DNA of 64,000 nucleotides, from NCBI GenBank assembly GCA_028023455.1, contig JAQFVV010000562.1, positions 186,001 through 250,000 of the forward strand. Reading direction: 5' to 3'. The first letter of the stretch is position 1, and each line of letters begins with the position of its first letter. The stretch comes from Epiperipatus broadwayi (taxonomy: Eukaryota > Onychophora > Udeonychophora > Euonychophora > Peripatidae). The notes beneath the pieces are model-generated. The model was not told the origin of the DNA. It searched no databases and saw only the letters and a program-made list of their open reading frames with translations. Positions 46,414 to 58,812 of this stretch are shown piece by piece. The translations under genes and the position numbers were made by a program.

Positions 46414-47179
46414 GTAAGTTTCAAAATTAATATAAGTCCTATCAGACTAAGTATGTAATCAATTATACAACTATTACATTAAAGATCTGAAACTAATATA
46501 TGAAAAAGTGCTCATTAGTAAAATTAATGTGAATTGTAATATTAAATATTATATATACTAATTAACATCCGAATTGTAAACTATAATAATAGAAGACTAG
46601 GCCCTTGAAACTTGTATTATCATTGTTGGCAATTTAGATGTTTATTATTAAATGACATTTAATATTTTCTTTCACAGTAAGATATATCCTCACTTATAAA
46701 TTATATATATATGTGTGTGTGTGTGTGTGTATAGATATAGAAATTAAAAATGAAGAGTTCGTGTAGTATTTTAATAAATTGATAGTTTTTTATTTTGAGA
46801 TTAAATTACCTTTTTTTATTGTTATTTCAGTTTAATAAAAGTTGTTTCATTAAATCCAGCATCCTATACTTCTATCCCACCCCCTCTTTTTTTTTTAAAA
46901 AAAAAAAACTTAACAAAAAAGAAAAATCTATGTCATTTTTTTTTTTTACTCTTCATCTTTATCTAGCTCTCCATCAATTTATTTGATCCTCTTTCAACAT
47001 TATCAACCCAAAAATAAATGTTCAACCCACTTCCTCACTTTTCCATGTAAACCACATTTGCATTTAAAATTTTTATATCCTATTTCTTCACACTTTTTCT
47101 CTATTTACATTTGATATATTTTTGTTTTTATATAATTTAAATTATTTTTTTATTCATATTAAAAGCTTTATAAATCAAC

Positions 47180-49183
47180 TTTTTTTCCTAATCAGTTTAT
47201 CTATTTTACTGTTCAGCTCATTGTGCTTATATATCAACAATATGTTCCTATAAATTTATCTTCTTTTTTTTATTTAAATACATAGAAATAAATTTTCTGT
47301 TTTTTAGTTTTACTTATTTCAAAATGTTTCTAGTCTAGCTTAGTTTGATAACATCTCCATAAAATCCCATCAAACCTTTTTACAAATTATTAATATATTA
47401 TCATTAATATATTGCAGCCTTCCAAACATTATTAATTTGCTTTTAATTTCCGTTATCAAAAAATAAGTCCACTCTATTCTTATTAAAATAATATCTACAG
47501 ACCACAATTTCCCATCTAATGCTTATCTATTTTCTCTTTAACTTCTATCTAAAAAGTTTCAAATCCTTGACCAACACAAAGTACCTCATTCTCAAATGTT
47601 AACATAAATGCAAATCATGCCATTTTTTTAATCAATTATTTCTATTTATTATAATTTCATTTCCCATTTAAGAAAGTGCCTAAATATCTATATCTTAAAA
47701 GTCTCTTCCCTTTCAGTTTTACCTACCTTTTAATGAACTAATATCTGAGAATTTTTTCTCGGGGAATTTAAATATTTCTATTTCTGCACATTTCTTTTAT
47801 GACAATTCTATATATTTTATACCATTTCAAAAATATCTAATTCACACACAAAAAGAGTCATTATATTATGTAATCTTTTTGATTCCACTATGAGATTTTC
47901 CAAGCTATCCCCAACCAAATTTTTTACAACTAAATAAATAATGATTGTAACAATAATCATCCTTTTTTCAAAACAATTTTTCAGTTAACTTGCATTATTT
48001 TAATTTTCCCAATTAACATTTAATGACCTCAAATCTATTATTGTATTTTCAATAATGACAATTATTTTTAATAACTCCAAATCCATTCTTGTATTTCAAT
48101 ATTTTTTTACAAATCTATTTCTCATAAATGTTTACTTTTCTATAAAATATTTTATTCAAATGAGTAACAATAATTAAATTATCCCTTACCAATTCCCTGA
48201 ATGAAATCCATTGTAAATCTCTCTCTTGATTTCTTGCTCTTCCATCATAATCTGACTTCTATCTATATTATGATTGTAAATTACTAATGTATACAGTATA
48301 TTTACAATTTTTCTGTTAAAATTGTATAACATCTTGCAAGTCCTAATTTAAATTCATTAAAATGTTTCTCAAGATTAGGAATATCAACTGTGAATACTGT
48401 TTTTCTTAATAATATTTGTCTTTCTAGTTTTGCATCTTACTAATTGATGATCATTTCCTGTATTGAATTTATTTAAGATATTACAATCTTGAAATGCACA
48501 TTTTTTATTAGTCAAAATGTAATGCAATTCTGCTGGAATTTTATTTGGATGCTTTTGTGTTCATTTCCATTTAGCTTTTTTTTTTTAAAAAAAAAAAGAA
48601 TTCATGATATAAAGTGTTTCTTTTCCTATGAACTCTACAAGGCAGGGTATTCTCTCATTTTTATTACCATAACCAAATTTACTCACATTATTTTTATTTT
48701 TCAATTATTTACCAATTTTAAGATTAAAGACTTTCATGACAATTTTTTAAATGTTGTTTGGTCTAATCAAAAGCCATTTGTACATCTATGTAAAAAGCTT
48801 CTACTCTTCATTATAATGAAAAGTACATGTTGGGGCATCAACTGAATTATCTGAATTTGACATTTGACATTAAAATGAATAACCAATCTTCCCACTCTGT
48901 CTGATGTGCCATCAATTTCCACAATATTGTTATTCCACTTTTTATAATAAATCCTACTCCACTTTTGCTTCCAATATTTGTGCCTTTGTCTACTTTTAAA
49001 ATCAGTTGCTTCATCACATTTTCTTCTAATTTCATAAAGTTCAAAAAAATCCCATTCTTTTTCCAAGTTATGCAATCTCTCTTCATTTGAAAATGATCTG
49101 CAGTTATAAGTATCTAAGCAAAGGTCATCATCGAATGGCAGCTTGGAACCACAATCAGGTAATTCTTTAACACTTTTTTTCAT
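47180..49183 (-). pseudogene. RTE LINE endonuclease domain and linker
   Basis: The minus strand from 49183 shows the apurinic-endonuclease-like N-terminal domain of an RTE ORF2: TYNCRSFSNEERLHNLEKEW ('TWNVRTL...EkL..L'), LYEIRRK ('LSEvRR', catalytic E), the GVGF-like core replaced by SRIYYKKW, NNNIVEIDGTSDRVGRLVIH ('I..I.DRi..l.l') and IQLMPQHV. After a frameshift, NIxKIVMKVFNLKIG ('y.IimGDFNAKiG', with the catalytic DFN changed to VFN), KFGYGNKNERIPCLVEFIG and LYIMNSFF follow. Weaker similarity then continues to about 47200. The RT core is absent. A poly-T/A run at 48580 interrupts it. It is dead, and antisense to the host gene. Confidence 0.8.
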
Positions 49184-49602
49184 TTTTATTTGCCAACCAC
49201 TTGGATAGCAATTTTACAGCCTCCTGGAAAAAAGAATCATAATTTAATTTTTTTGTCATGATTGTAAATATCTATTTTAAAAAAAGCTCTTTCACATACA
49301 CATTCATTTTTCCTTTATGAAAACTTAGCTGATAGTTTAGTTTAAAAGCTATCAGGCAACTGAGAAGAAAAACCATGATATTTTATGATTTTAAACTCAG
49401 CGATAAAAAATAAAGCCTATAAACTCTCCACTCTGACTGATGCATGTTGGTGAGCAGCCTATCCATGCTTGTATTCTATATAAATAATCTTTTATAGTAA
49501 TAGCAGCAAGTAGATATTAAGAATTTGCATTTTTAATGCCTCAGAGAGAAATCAAAGGGTCTTCTTTCATTTAATAGCAAACTTCTTTCTGCAGTCAATA
49601 AT

Positions 49603-49644
<42 letters not shown>

Positions 49645-51507
49645 TGAAATGAGTCCTGGCCTTGCATCAGCATCATAATATACTTAATAGGCCATCATAA
49701 TAGATGAGAAAATGTATCTATGATTCCTAAACTTCTATACTCATGACCACCCCCTCTCACTCCTAGGAGATGATGTATTAGCATATGAACATCCATCAAA
49801 TATTTCTATGTATGCTCATTTCTTTTCTCTATCTTTAAATTCCATTTATCCCAGAATTCATGCTTAGGGAGAATACCCATAATATCCTACTTCGGGGAAT
49901 ATTCATATTACTATAGTTATTGTGCAAGCATGTGATAAATTGATAAAGGAATAAAGAAAAATACAAATGACCAATTTTAATTTGAAATCATAGGTTTAAC
50001 AAATTTATTCACAATTATTACAATTTATTCAATGAGTGATTATAATAAAAAATTTTAATATATAGTAAAATCATAATTCATTGTCTCCAGCCTATTTAGT
50101 GATTAATTCAAATTAAACAATGTGATGGTGGTCTGAGATCCCCTTTTCTATAATGATTTGCTTCTATAATGATAGAAAAGATCATTTATGCTAAAAGTTT
50201 TTAATCATATATACTGAAAAAATAAGTAAATAACAAAATGATTAGTATCAACAAGCAAACAACAAATAACAAGGTAACTGTGCAAGTATTGGTATTTAAT
50301 GTTGGAAAGTATAGTCTTACCTCTAATAATGATCTAATTCATTGGCAAGCAAGCCTCATGCCTGATCCTATATTTTATTTCAATTTAAAATTAAGCTAAT
50401 AATATTTTCCCCCTTTCTAATATATCAAGAATTTATACCCCCATTAACTTAGGGTAAAGGAAAGAAATGAAAAACAAAGATACATAAAATTAATTATATG
50501 AGGTCAACCTAATATAAATCCAGGGTCCATAATAAAAAAATCCTAAAAGGATTATGTGTGTTCTTATTTCTACAGTTCATGGTCCAATTGGTTGGATTCA
50601 AATGTTTTGGAACATGCATAATGGTGATCTGAATTTTTTTCTTCCATATAATAAATCTTGAGTTGGTGAGTTTACATCTTCACATTCAAGTAGTAAAGTT
50701 GGTAGTGTCTTCAGCATAGATGAATAGATGCTGTTTTGAGTTGAATTCAGTGTTGCCAGTTATAGCTCCATAGGTGACGAATCTCTTCCCATGAAGTAAC
50801 TTTACATTTAGCAGAGCATGGTTATATGAGTTTCTGTATATGTAGTTGGTCGGGGTCTTTGAGTTTGTTGAATAGCTAGATGTTGGCTATTGGGAATCTC
50901 AAGGTAGAGTTGGTATAATTCTCTGGCTAAAGATATTGAAGAATCAAATAAATTTAAATTTATTTCTGGGATTTGTAATTTAAAATCCCATAGTTTGCTG
51001 ACTTTAAATCCATCTGCTTTTATTTTAGCTCTTATCTATCTTCAATGAAATATTCTCATTTAAGATATTGCTTTGATGACTGCAAACTTTTCTCTTCAAA
51101 TGACAAGTTCGATCACAGCTTACAAAGTATATGTGTTGATTAGTCAACAAGAGTTTCTGATCTGGTTTTTGCAAAGATGGTCGTTTGTATATATATTTAC
51201 TGCTGATCACCACAATGAGGTTATTCTTTTTAATGTTAATTTGACTCTTTTAAATAGCAAGTTCATACATTGAATTGATTATTTACAACATGTGTTATGA
51301 TTTATATGTGTATATGTTGGATTAACAATAATAAAATTTTATTATTATTTCTATCCTTTATGTTTTTGTGATTTTATCACGTGCATCTAAATTTGATCAT
51401 CTTTTTTCTTATATTGTTGTAATATGTGTATATTAAACAATAGTTCATGAACAGTTTTATAATAAAGGTAAATATAAATATTTAAGTTTTATAAGTTTAG
51501 TTTAGAT
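49184..51507. other. Intron sequence with (AT)n tract, no recognised gene
   Basis: A perfect (AT)n microsatellite occupies about 49604-49641. The region 50560-50960 is less AT-rich with longer unique words, as if an old repeat were present, but no translation was recognised in either strand. Nothing else is supported. Confidence 0.4.
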
Positions 51508-51839
51508 CAGGGGTCGACAACCTATGGCACAATGTGCCATGCTTGGCATGCCAGCAATTAACAATGGCACTCAGAATGAATTGGAAATAGTAAAAAACAT
51601 ATATTTTAATTACAGCGTCTTTTTTTTTTTTGCTTTCACATTCAACATTGAATTTACAATTAAATCATTATTTATCCGAAAATAATACACTTGACTTCAT
51701 TTAAAAGATATTTTTGTTTGCAAGCGAAATAAATTCTACATATTCACATTTTATTTCTGATAATATTTAAAAATGAGATCGTAATCAAAATAAAAAGCTT
51801 ATTATATTATCAATTCTAGGAAGCTATTTTCAGTAGTTG

Positions 51840-53045
51840 ATGGTAAATAATCGATGCTCATTGGTGTGCAGAAAGAAGAGAAGATATGGCAGTTATCCTG
51901 AGGACATGTGCAAGGGTGGGTAAAGAGATGGGGCTTAAATTTAGTGAAGAAAAATCAAATATAATGGTGGTTAATACTGAGGAAAGTGAAGATGTAGAAT
52001 TTTTATTGGGAGATATTAAGTGTGGTGAATAGATATAGTTATTTGGGAATTATTTTAAGTAATCAGAAAAATTGTTTGAGTGAATGGGAGAAAAAATTGA
52101 TAAATGAAGCAAAGAAAAGAAAGGGATTGATAAAGAAATTAACAGTATTTTCATATAATAAATATGATGTAGCTAGAATTATATGGAAGGGAGTTGCAGT
52201 AGCAGGGTTAATGTATGATAATGATGCATTATATGTTAGTAAAGGGATATTAGATTACTTAGAAAAAGTACAAAGGGAAGTAGGAAGACATGCATTGGTG
52301 CAGATGTATGGACAGCAAGGGAGGCAATTCAAGGAGAAATGGGATGATCAAGTTTTTATATGAGAGATGCAAAAAGTAAATCGAAAATGTTTGGTAGATT
52401 GCAGTTTATGTATAGTAAAAAAATAGGCAAAATAGTATTTAATTGGGTTATGAGTAAAGGGCAGGCAACAAGATGGGTGAGAAAAGTAGTATGGTATGTA
52501 AAAGATTTGGATAAAAAATTTATATCAGTATATTTGTATAAAAGATGGGATGATTATGTTAAGAGGATTGTTGAGTGATATAGTGGTAAGGAATGGGATA
52601 AAAGAATAGATTTATTAATAAAGAATAGGGAGTTAGAGAGATGGAGAACTAGTATGGAGAATAAAAAGAGTTTAAATATATATAGAAGTAAACAGAATAT
52701 AAGATGCGAGTTAATATGTGATAATAGTAAGAAAAGTAGTTATTGTTTAAGGCTTGATCAGGATCTTTGGGTGATTTAGTCTGTAAATTGTGTAAAGAAG
52801 AAATAGAAAATATTAGATATCTGTTAATTGCATATAAATGCTTGAAAACAGAAAGGGTACATATAATGAAGTTATGGAAGAATAAATATGAAAAAAGTGA
52901 TTATACAGAAAGTGGATTATTGGTTTTTTATTCTGGGTTTGGGAAAAGATAAGGGGGATTTAGATATAAAGGCCATAGAGTTGACAAAGATTATGTTGTG
53001 GAAATGGGATGGAGCAGAACATGAGAAAACTTAGAGTGGGGAATG
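51840..53045 (+). pseudogene. LINE RT C-terminal fragment nested in the hAT element
   Basis: The plus strand reads LRTCARVGKEMGLKFSEEKS and NIMVV ('...A...GL.fn..KSkvMv', after the lost catalytic box), then RYSYLGIILSNQKNCLSEWE, KARKRKG-like, IIWKGVAVAGLMYDNDALYV ('.lWkglVlP.LLYG.e.w') and LEKVQREVGRHALV ('Le.vQr.vgR.aLg'). The sequence continues frameshifted to a CKLCKEEIENIRYLLIAYKC motif (C..C...e...HLl..C with H replaced by Y) near 52780-52850. These are features of LINE proteins of the Jockey/CR1/I groups; the clade is not resolved. The stretch has relatively few stops, so it is younger than the LINE fragments of intron 1. Confidence 0.75.
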
Positions 53046-53079
53046 GAAAATAAAGTGGCTAACAGGTTTCTCAGGGCAT

Positions 53080-54430
53080 AATTGCTGAGATCTGAAAATG
53101 AGAGAAGTTGCCTGTCTGATGTTGTGATTCCCACAGTCAAAGTTTTTTTTCAAAAGCAGTAATTTGATGAAACATTTCAAATATAAACATGTTTATATTC
53201 AAATTTTTCAAGTGGATCTACCATAAATGCTAACTTGACAATCTATTGTGGGTTCTGAAAACAAGAATTATCTTGGTCTTTGCTTTCTAAAAACATAACA
53301 ATCTATTTTCTCAATGCATATACTCATTCCAGCATTTTTTCTTGGCTAAGTCATAGAACATTTGATAAATATGTAATATCACTATATAATGCTTCAATTT
53401 GTTTTAAAAATTCTTGAAACTGACAGTTATTTAGTTCTTTTGAAAGTACAAAATTCACTGTTTTTATGACTATTGTCATGATATCCTTAAAATTCAATGA
53501 CTTTGCACATAAAGCATCCTGATGAATAATACAGAGAAGTTTGATTAGTTGTGATCAATACCAATGTGTTTTTGAAGCAATGCAACAAACCCTTTTTTCT
53601 CTCCAACCATTGCTGGTGTTCCATCTGTAGTTACTTTAATAAGCTCTGAAACAGATTTTATAATGCCTCCTAAAATATCTCCAGTGCTAGGGTCCTTCCT
53701 AGGAATCAATCATACAAATTCTTCCACAATATCAAATGTCAGTGTTACATCCTTCACAAATACTGTAAGCTGACAACTATTCATCATATCTGTGGGTTCA
53801 TCAATAGCAATGGAATAATACTCCAGATTTGTGAAAAAGTCCACTCTTTCTGACATTTCCTGCCAATTCTTCAATTTTTCTTGTTACTGTTCTTTTCAAT
53901 AAGCTTATTGCAGAAAATAATTCTTTTTTGTGGACAAACAACATCCACTACTTTCAACATACATTTTTTGAAGAATTGTTCATTAGTAAAAGATTTTATC
54001 TTTTCTGCAATTAATTTTGACACCTTGTAACTAGCATGAGTGTTTGTCAATTTCTTCCCTTTTCTTGTGAAAAAGAATGAACTGCTTTTTTAAAATTATT
54101 TCTCAAACATCCAACTTTATCTTCTCAGGTTTTTTCAGTGAAATTGTTGTAATGATTATGATAAGTTTCATAGTGCTATTTAATATGTGAAACTTTCTTC
54201 ATGGCAATGGTATCTTGACAAATCAAGCAAATACATTTCCCAAAGTGCTCAATGAAAAAATAGCTAAGTGTTCAACCTGTATTAAAATTTTGGCACTCAA
54301 GATCTACCTTTTTTTTCTTAATATCCATAAGTTTGTTTTTACTCAAAATAAAAAAGAACTCCTGGAAAGGAAAAAGAAAAAAAAATCAGTATGGAGAAAT
54401 ATGAAACAATGAAAACAAATGTATTTGTAG
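53080..54430 (-). pseudogene. hAT transposase (ZBED/SCAND3-like group), degenerate
   Basis: Read on the minus strand, the order is: a BED-type zinc finger CLICQDTIAMKKVSHIK..H (about 54240-54170), then KKLTNTHASYKVSKLIAEKI and FTNEQFFKKCMLKVVDVVCP. The catalytic region NLEYYSIAIDEPTDM (usual 'fslAiDESTDi') comes next, with QLTVFVKDVTLTFDIVEEFV, then IKVTTDGTPAMVG(E)KKGFV ('gv.tDGApaM.Gk..G') and a frameshifted FQEFLKQIEALYSDITYLSN...WLSQEKMLEYM block ('..LL.HTEVRWLSRGKvL.R'). It ends near 53090 with a LWESQHQTGNFSHF segment. This is the vertebrate/invertebrate 'SCAND3/GTF2IRD2-like' hAT group. The C-terminal dimerisation motif is lost where the LINE inserted. Several frameshifts are present. 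Confidence 0.85.
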
Positions 54431-54624
54431 ATATAGTAATGTGATGACATTTAATAATGGTGAATAATTTTTTATTAAATGTTTGTCAGTACACTGATAT
54501 CCAACCATTATTTATTAGTTATCTAATCTCTAGATAACTGATGTTCAGTTGATAAGCTGGAGGGCTAGACAAAAATCTCTCACATGCCAGATATGGCCTA
54601 TGAGCCTGGATTTGTCGATCCCTG

Positions 54625-57600
54625 TTCTATCTAGTTGATTATCCTGTCGCCATATTGAATTTTTAAAAAACTGACCTGAAACACAATTTTCACAATAACT
54701 TCAGTTTTAATAATGTTAGAGTAAAAAACTACATTGATAAAAACTAGAAAAACTAAGGAAAACAATAAGGCTAAGACAAATGGTGATTACCATTTAAAAA
54801 ATAAGGAAAAAAGAAATTTCAACATCCAACATAATTACTTTATTGTTTGTTCATAATTTCTAATTTATCATTAATTAAGTTTGAATTACGTCTTTATTGA
54901 TAATTTCTTTGTATTCCTCACAAAATTATCTTTCAAACCATATATGTAATACTTCTTACCTGAGATAATACATGGTTTCCAAATTTCTAAAAATATTTGC
55001 ATAAGAATTCTTTATTTTTATCTTGTACCCCAAAAGTTAACAAATTTCAAAGGCTTCTATAAGAAAAAGATTCATCCTAATAAAAGATCCAAAATAAATC
55101 ATTTCCAGGAGGTAGATATGCATTTGTCATCATAGCAATTGGCTTCTTGTCTATCTAAAACTGGAAATTGTAGGCTATTGTCTGTATCAATGATAAAATG
55201 AATTTCTAGGCTATTGTCTGTATCAATGATAAAATGAATTTCATCCCTTCATTTTATATTTTTTGTGTACACCAGTCATGTTTATATTCTTTATGCACAC
55301 CAGTGATGCTATCTTATTATATTTATTGTCCCACAGAGATATAATTTATTTGCATATAGCTTATTTGCTAGCTATAGACTTGAAAATAATGTAATGCAAG
55401 ATGTGGCAAAACTACTGACTCTACAGCATGAGTATCAAGGCATAGGCAAGAATTAAAATTTGATTCTTTGCCTGCATATGAAATCTTTCTGTACATTTGA
55501 TTATTAGTTTTGTAATAACATTCTAAAAATATATCTACTTAGTATATAGTTTTAAAAAAAAACTTGTAAGGTCAGACTAGCTTTATTTTTAAAAGATGTC
55601 TAAAATGGTACAATATAATAAAAGTACACATTACTTTCCAAAATGCCAAATTAAATATGTTTAGATAGTTGTATAAATATACATATTGAAGTTCATAGAT
55701 ATATGATTGAATGAACTTCAGATATGATGGTTAACTTCTAATAATCAGTAAGTAACGTCCAACCAAAAATAGTTCTTTCTTTCTTGAATGACAAGATGTT
55801 ACTTAATTGAAATCTCTTCTGTCTTCCATCAGTCTTCTTTTATCTTATTGTTATCAATGATTTGTGATGATGTAGGACCTGATCATTGTGAAACTACATA
55901 CCACTGATCCTCCATATAACTAAATGTAATAATAAAATTATTATTTTCATTAACCATATTTTATGCATAACAATTTTGACTCAAATCATTTTATCTATTT
56001 TTTATGCACAAGTCCTCAAAGCTAAACAAATAAATAAATGATGAGAATAAATTTAGAAAAATAAGAATCATTAGTTGTGAACTTTGGTTGAAACTATAAT
56101 AAGTGTCCACTTGATAATAATCTCAGGATAGAGTTTAAACTTAGCAAAGATTGCATGTTTATGCAGACTAATTTAAAGATTCCTGCTTATCAAAGAAATA
56201 GAAAAGATCTAAAAATGTAGTCTAAAAATGGCCTGACTCACACAATTTGATTATATTATTTTGTTCGATGAATTATTTATTTAATTTTAAAAAACTGTAA
56301 AGTTAAAAAAAATGGAGATAAAGCAGGAGGTAGTCATAATTATAAAATATTTTAATTTTAATTTTTTCTAAATGTCAGTATAGGAAATGTGTCACTTCTC
56401 TTGATGTGAGCATTTTAATACCACTTTGAAATATTTGAAGATGACCTTCTAAACATTTTACAACTGATAAAACTTTTCTTGGTGAAGTTTATCTTCCAGA
56501 GAAGATATATGCCTAAAGCTTTCTTTAGTAGGGCAAATAAGATAGCATAAATTTGGATTTGTTGTAAAATCATGTGTGTTTCTAGTTTTTAGAAATAATG
56601 GATTAATTGTATTAAGACTTTGTTTTCACAATGATATCTGTGCCATTTAATCAATGCTTAGAATGCTTAGTGACAGAAAGCTTATTTTTTGTTGGATATT
56701 ATTTTATCAATATCATTAAATGACTAAATTTTTTTCTTGAAAACTTTAAAATATTGCTATGAACAATAAATTTTACCCAAAATTTATTCAAAATAATGCT
56801 ATTGATGCTATAAATTCAATTGATTTGTTCTTATTGAATTTTGTGCATCGTGATGAACAATTTGTTTAGATGGAAAAAATCACTATAGGGGAACACAAAT
56901 ACATCCAAGCTCAAAACAAAGATATCTATTAGATTAGATTATAGTTAAAAATCAGATGACAAAATAATTTCAGCTTACATAAACATTTATAATAAAGAAT
57001 TTCTGGATATATCATAGACTAATATGCCCCAAAATAAAAAATAAATTCTTTTTCAATGTTAATTGTATGAAATTTGATGTTTGTTCTTTATGAACATACT
57101 AATCATGATATATTTCAACAGCTATTAAACACAAAAATTGATAATTTGGAATTGTCGTGTTACTGAAATATTGGAGTCATTAATCTTTCTCTGACAACAA
57201 TTCCGTTATTAGTGATTAATTACATGAAAATGTGTCATTTTTTCTTTTGTAGAATAATAAAATGAAGGTGGAACTTTACAAAGAATGTAGATATTTAAGG
57301 ACAAAAACTTAAAATAAATGGTGGAGGAAATGCAGTCATTTTCTGATTGTAGTCATTTTTAATCTGGTATCATAAAGTCCTATAAAATGATATCCTAATC
57401 CTATTAAATTTATAGATGGCACTGCTTTTTATGATAATGATATTTTGAACAGCTATAGAAATTGACATAACAACTTGTAATGATATATTAATTTTACCTA
57501 TTCATTTAAATTTGATCAAAAATAATTGTTTTTAAATAAAGTTATACGTTATAAAAATTATTTTGAATTTTATTGTTTTTTCAATAAAATGTAATAGACG

Positions 57601-57971
57601 AGAATACAATGAAGGTTCTAATTAAACAAGGTATTGAAATATTTTAAATAGTAAAATTCACTTTAGAATAAGTTAAAAGAGATTATATATCAAATAAAAG
57701 GACTAGAGAAATAATGTGTGCTATACATGGATATATGTGTGATCCAGAAATTTGTATGTATAGTTATTGCAAATCTCATCGGTAATGTTTTATCTATTTA
57801 TTTACTTATATTTCTATTTTTGTTTTGTTCTTCTGAAATTAAAATGACTATACACTTTTATAAGTGGCTTATAATAATTTATATATATATATACACACAT
57901 ATAATTTAATATATATATATATGCGTGTGTGTGTGGTTTCCTACATCAGTGAAATTATATAGGGTCCCAAA
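54625..57971. other. Intron sequence with a 2 x 36-bp perfect tandem duplication
   Basis: At 55171-55206 and 55207-55242 a 36-base unit (TAGGCTATTGTCTGTATCAA...) is repeated twice without a mismatch, a recent slippage or repair duplication. A (TA)n tract and (TA)n(TG)n tract lie at about 57879-57934. No exon, RNA gene or transposon domain was recognised. Confidence 0.6.
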
Positions 57972-58812
57972 GAAAGATGTGTCTTTGGAATCCTCATGCC
58001 TACAAAAATATCTAAGTTTAAATTCTTATAAGAACTTAGGTTAGAAGTGAAAGATTTCTTTTTTGCTAATTAACCTCAAGACAAAAGAGCTATTATAGAT
58101 TACTAGAGAAAGTGTGTTTATTATCAAAACTGTCAATTAGAAATTAATAATTTGCTACCAATATTTAAAGGTAAAGTTATTTCTGATTATTTACATAGAT
58201 ATAATTCATTGATTTCCATTAATTACATCATAATAAAATCCATGAAAATATAAATTTGATGTATACAATACTCTGGAAAAGATTCATTATTATTTGCAAG
58301 ATATCAAAGGAAGATGTGATAATATGTTGGACTGTTTCCATCATCTATTAGTAATTGTTGAATGTACAGATAATTTTAAACTTTATTTAAACTTTTCAAA
58401 TACAAACAAAAATTTAAATAAAGCTTAAAATTTTTTGTACATTCAACATTTACTGGTAGAGGATGGAAACAGTCCAATATATTATCATATTTAATATACA
58501 ATCATTACAAACCTTCAAACAAATGTCAAAGGAAGATGTATCTTCTGAATTCTCAAGCCTACAAAAATAACTGCATGGTTTTAAATCTTTATAATAACTT
58601 GGGTTATAAGTGAAAGCAGATCATTTTTTCTTCTAATTAAATTTGGGACAAAACAATTACTGTTTATTACTAGAGAAAACTTGTTTAGCTTCAGGACTGT
58701 CAATTAACAATTAATAATTATCTTTAATTGTTTACACAAAAATAATCTCTTAATTTTCATTATTTATATAATAAGTCTATGAAAATATTAAATTTAACAT
58801 GTATATTTATAT
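57972..58812. repeat. Duplicated ~290-bp block flanking a long hairpin
   Basis: 57972-58265 and 58523-58810 are diverged direct copies: both run AAAGRAAGATGTRTCTT.., CAAGCCTACAAAAATA-like, TATAAGTGAAAG, AGATTACTAGAGAAA-like, ACTGTCAATTA, and a terminal ATTACATCATAATAA-like AT block, in the same order. Between them 58317-58391 and 58413-58487 form a 75-bp inverted repeat (TTGGACTGTTTCCATC against GATGGAAACAGTCCAA) with a 21-base loop. The hairpin could be a foldback transposon that inserted into, or mediated, the duplication. Confidence 0.75.

Larger units (their letters stand above)
51508..54624 (-). mobile_element. 3.1-kb hAT transposon with nested LINE fragment
   Basis: The left terminus CAGGGGTCGACAACC (51508) and the reverse complement of the right terminus, CAGGGATCGACAAATCC (from 54624), are the imperfect inverted repeats of a hAT element (CAGGGGTCGGCAA type). 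The flanking octamers GTTTAGAT and TTCTATCT agree at only 4 of 8 positions, so the target duplication has decayed or been lost. The right half encodes a transposase on the minus strand; the left half is occupied by a plus-strand LINE fragment (51840-53045) that evidently inserted into the hAT copy afterwards. Confidence 0.8.
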
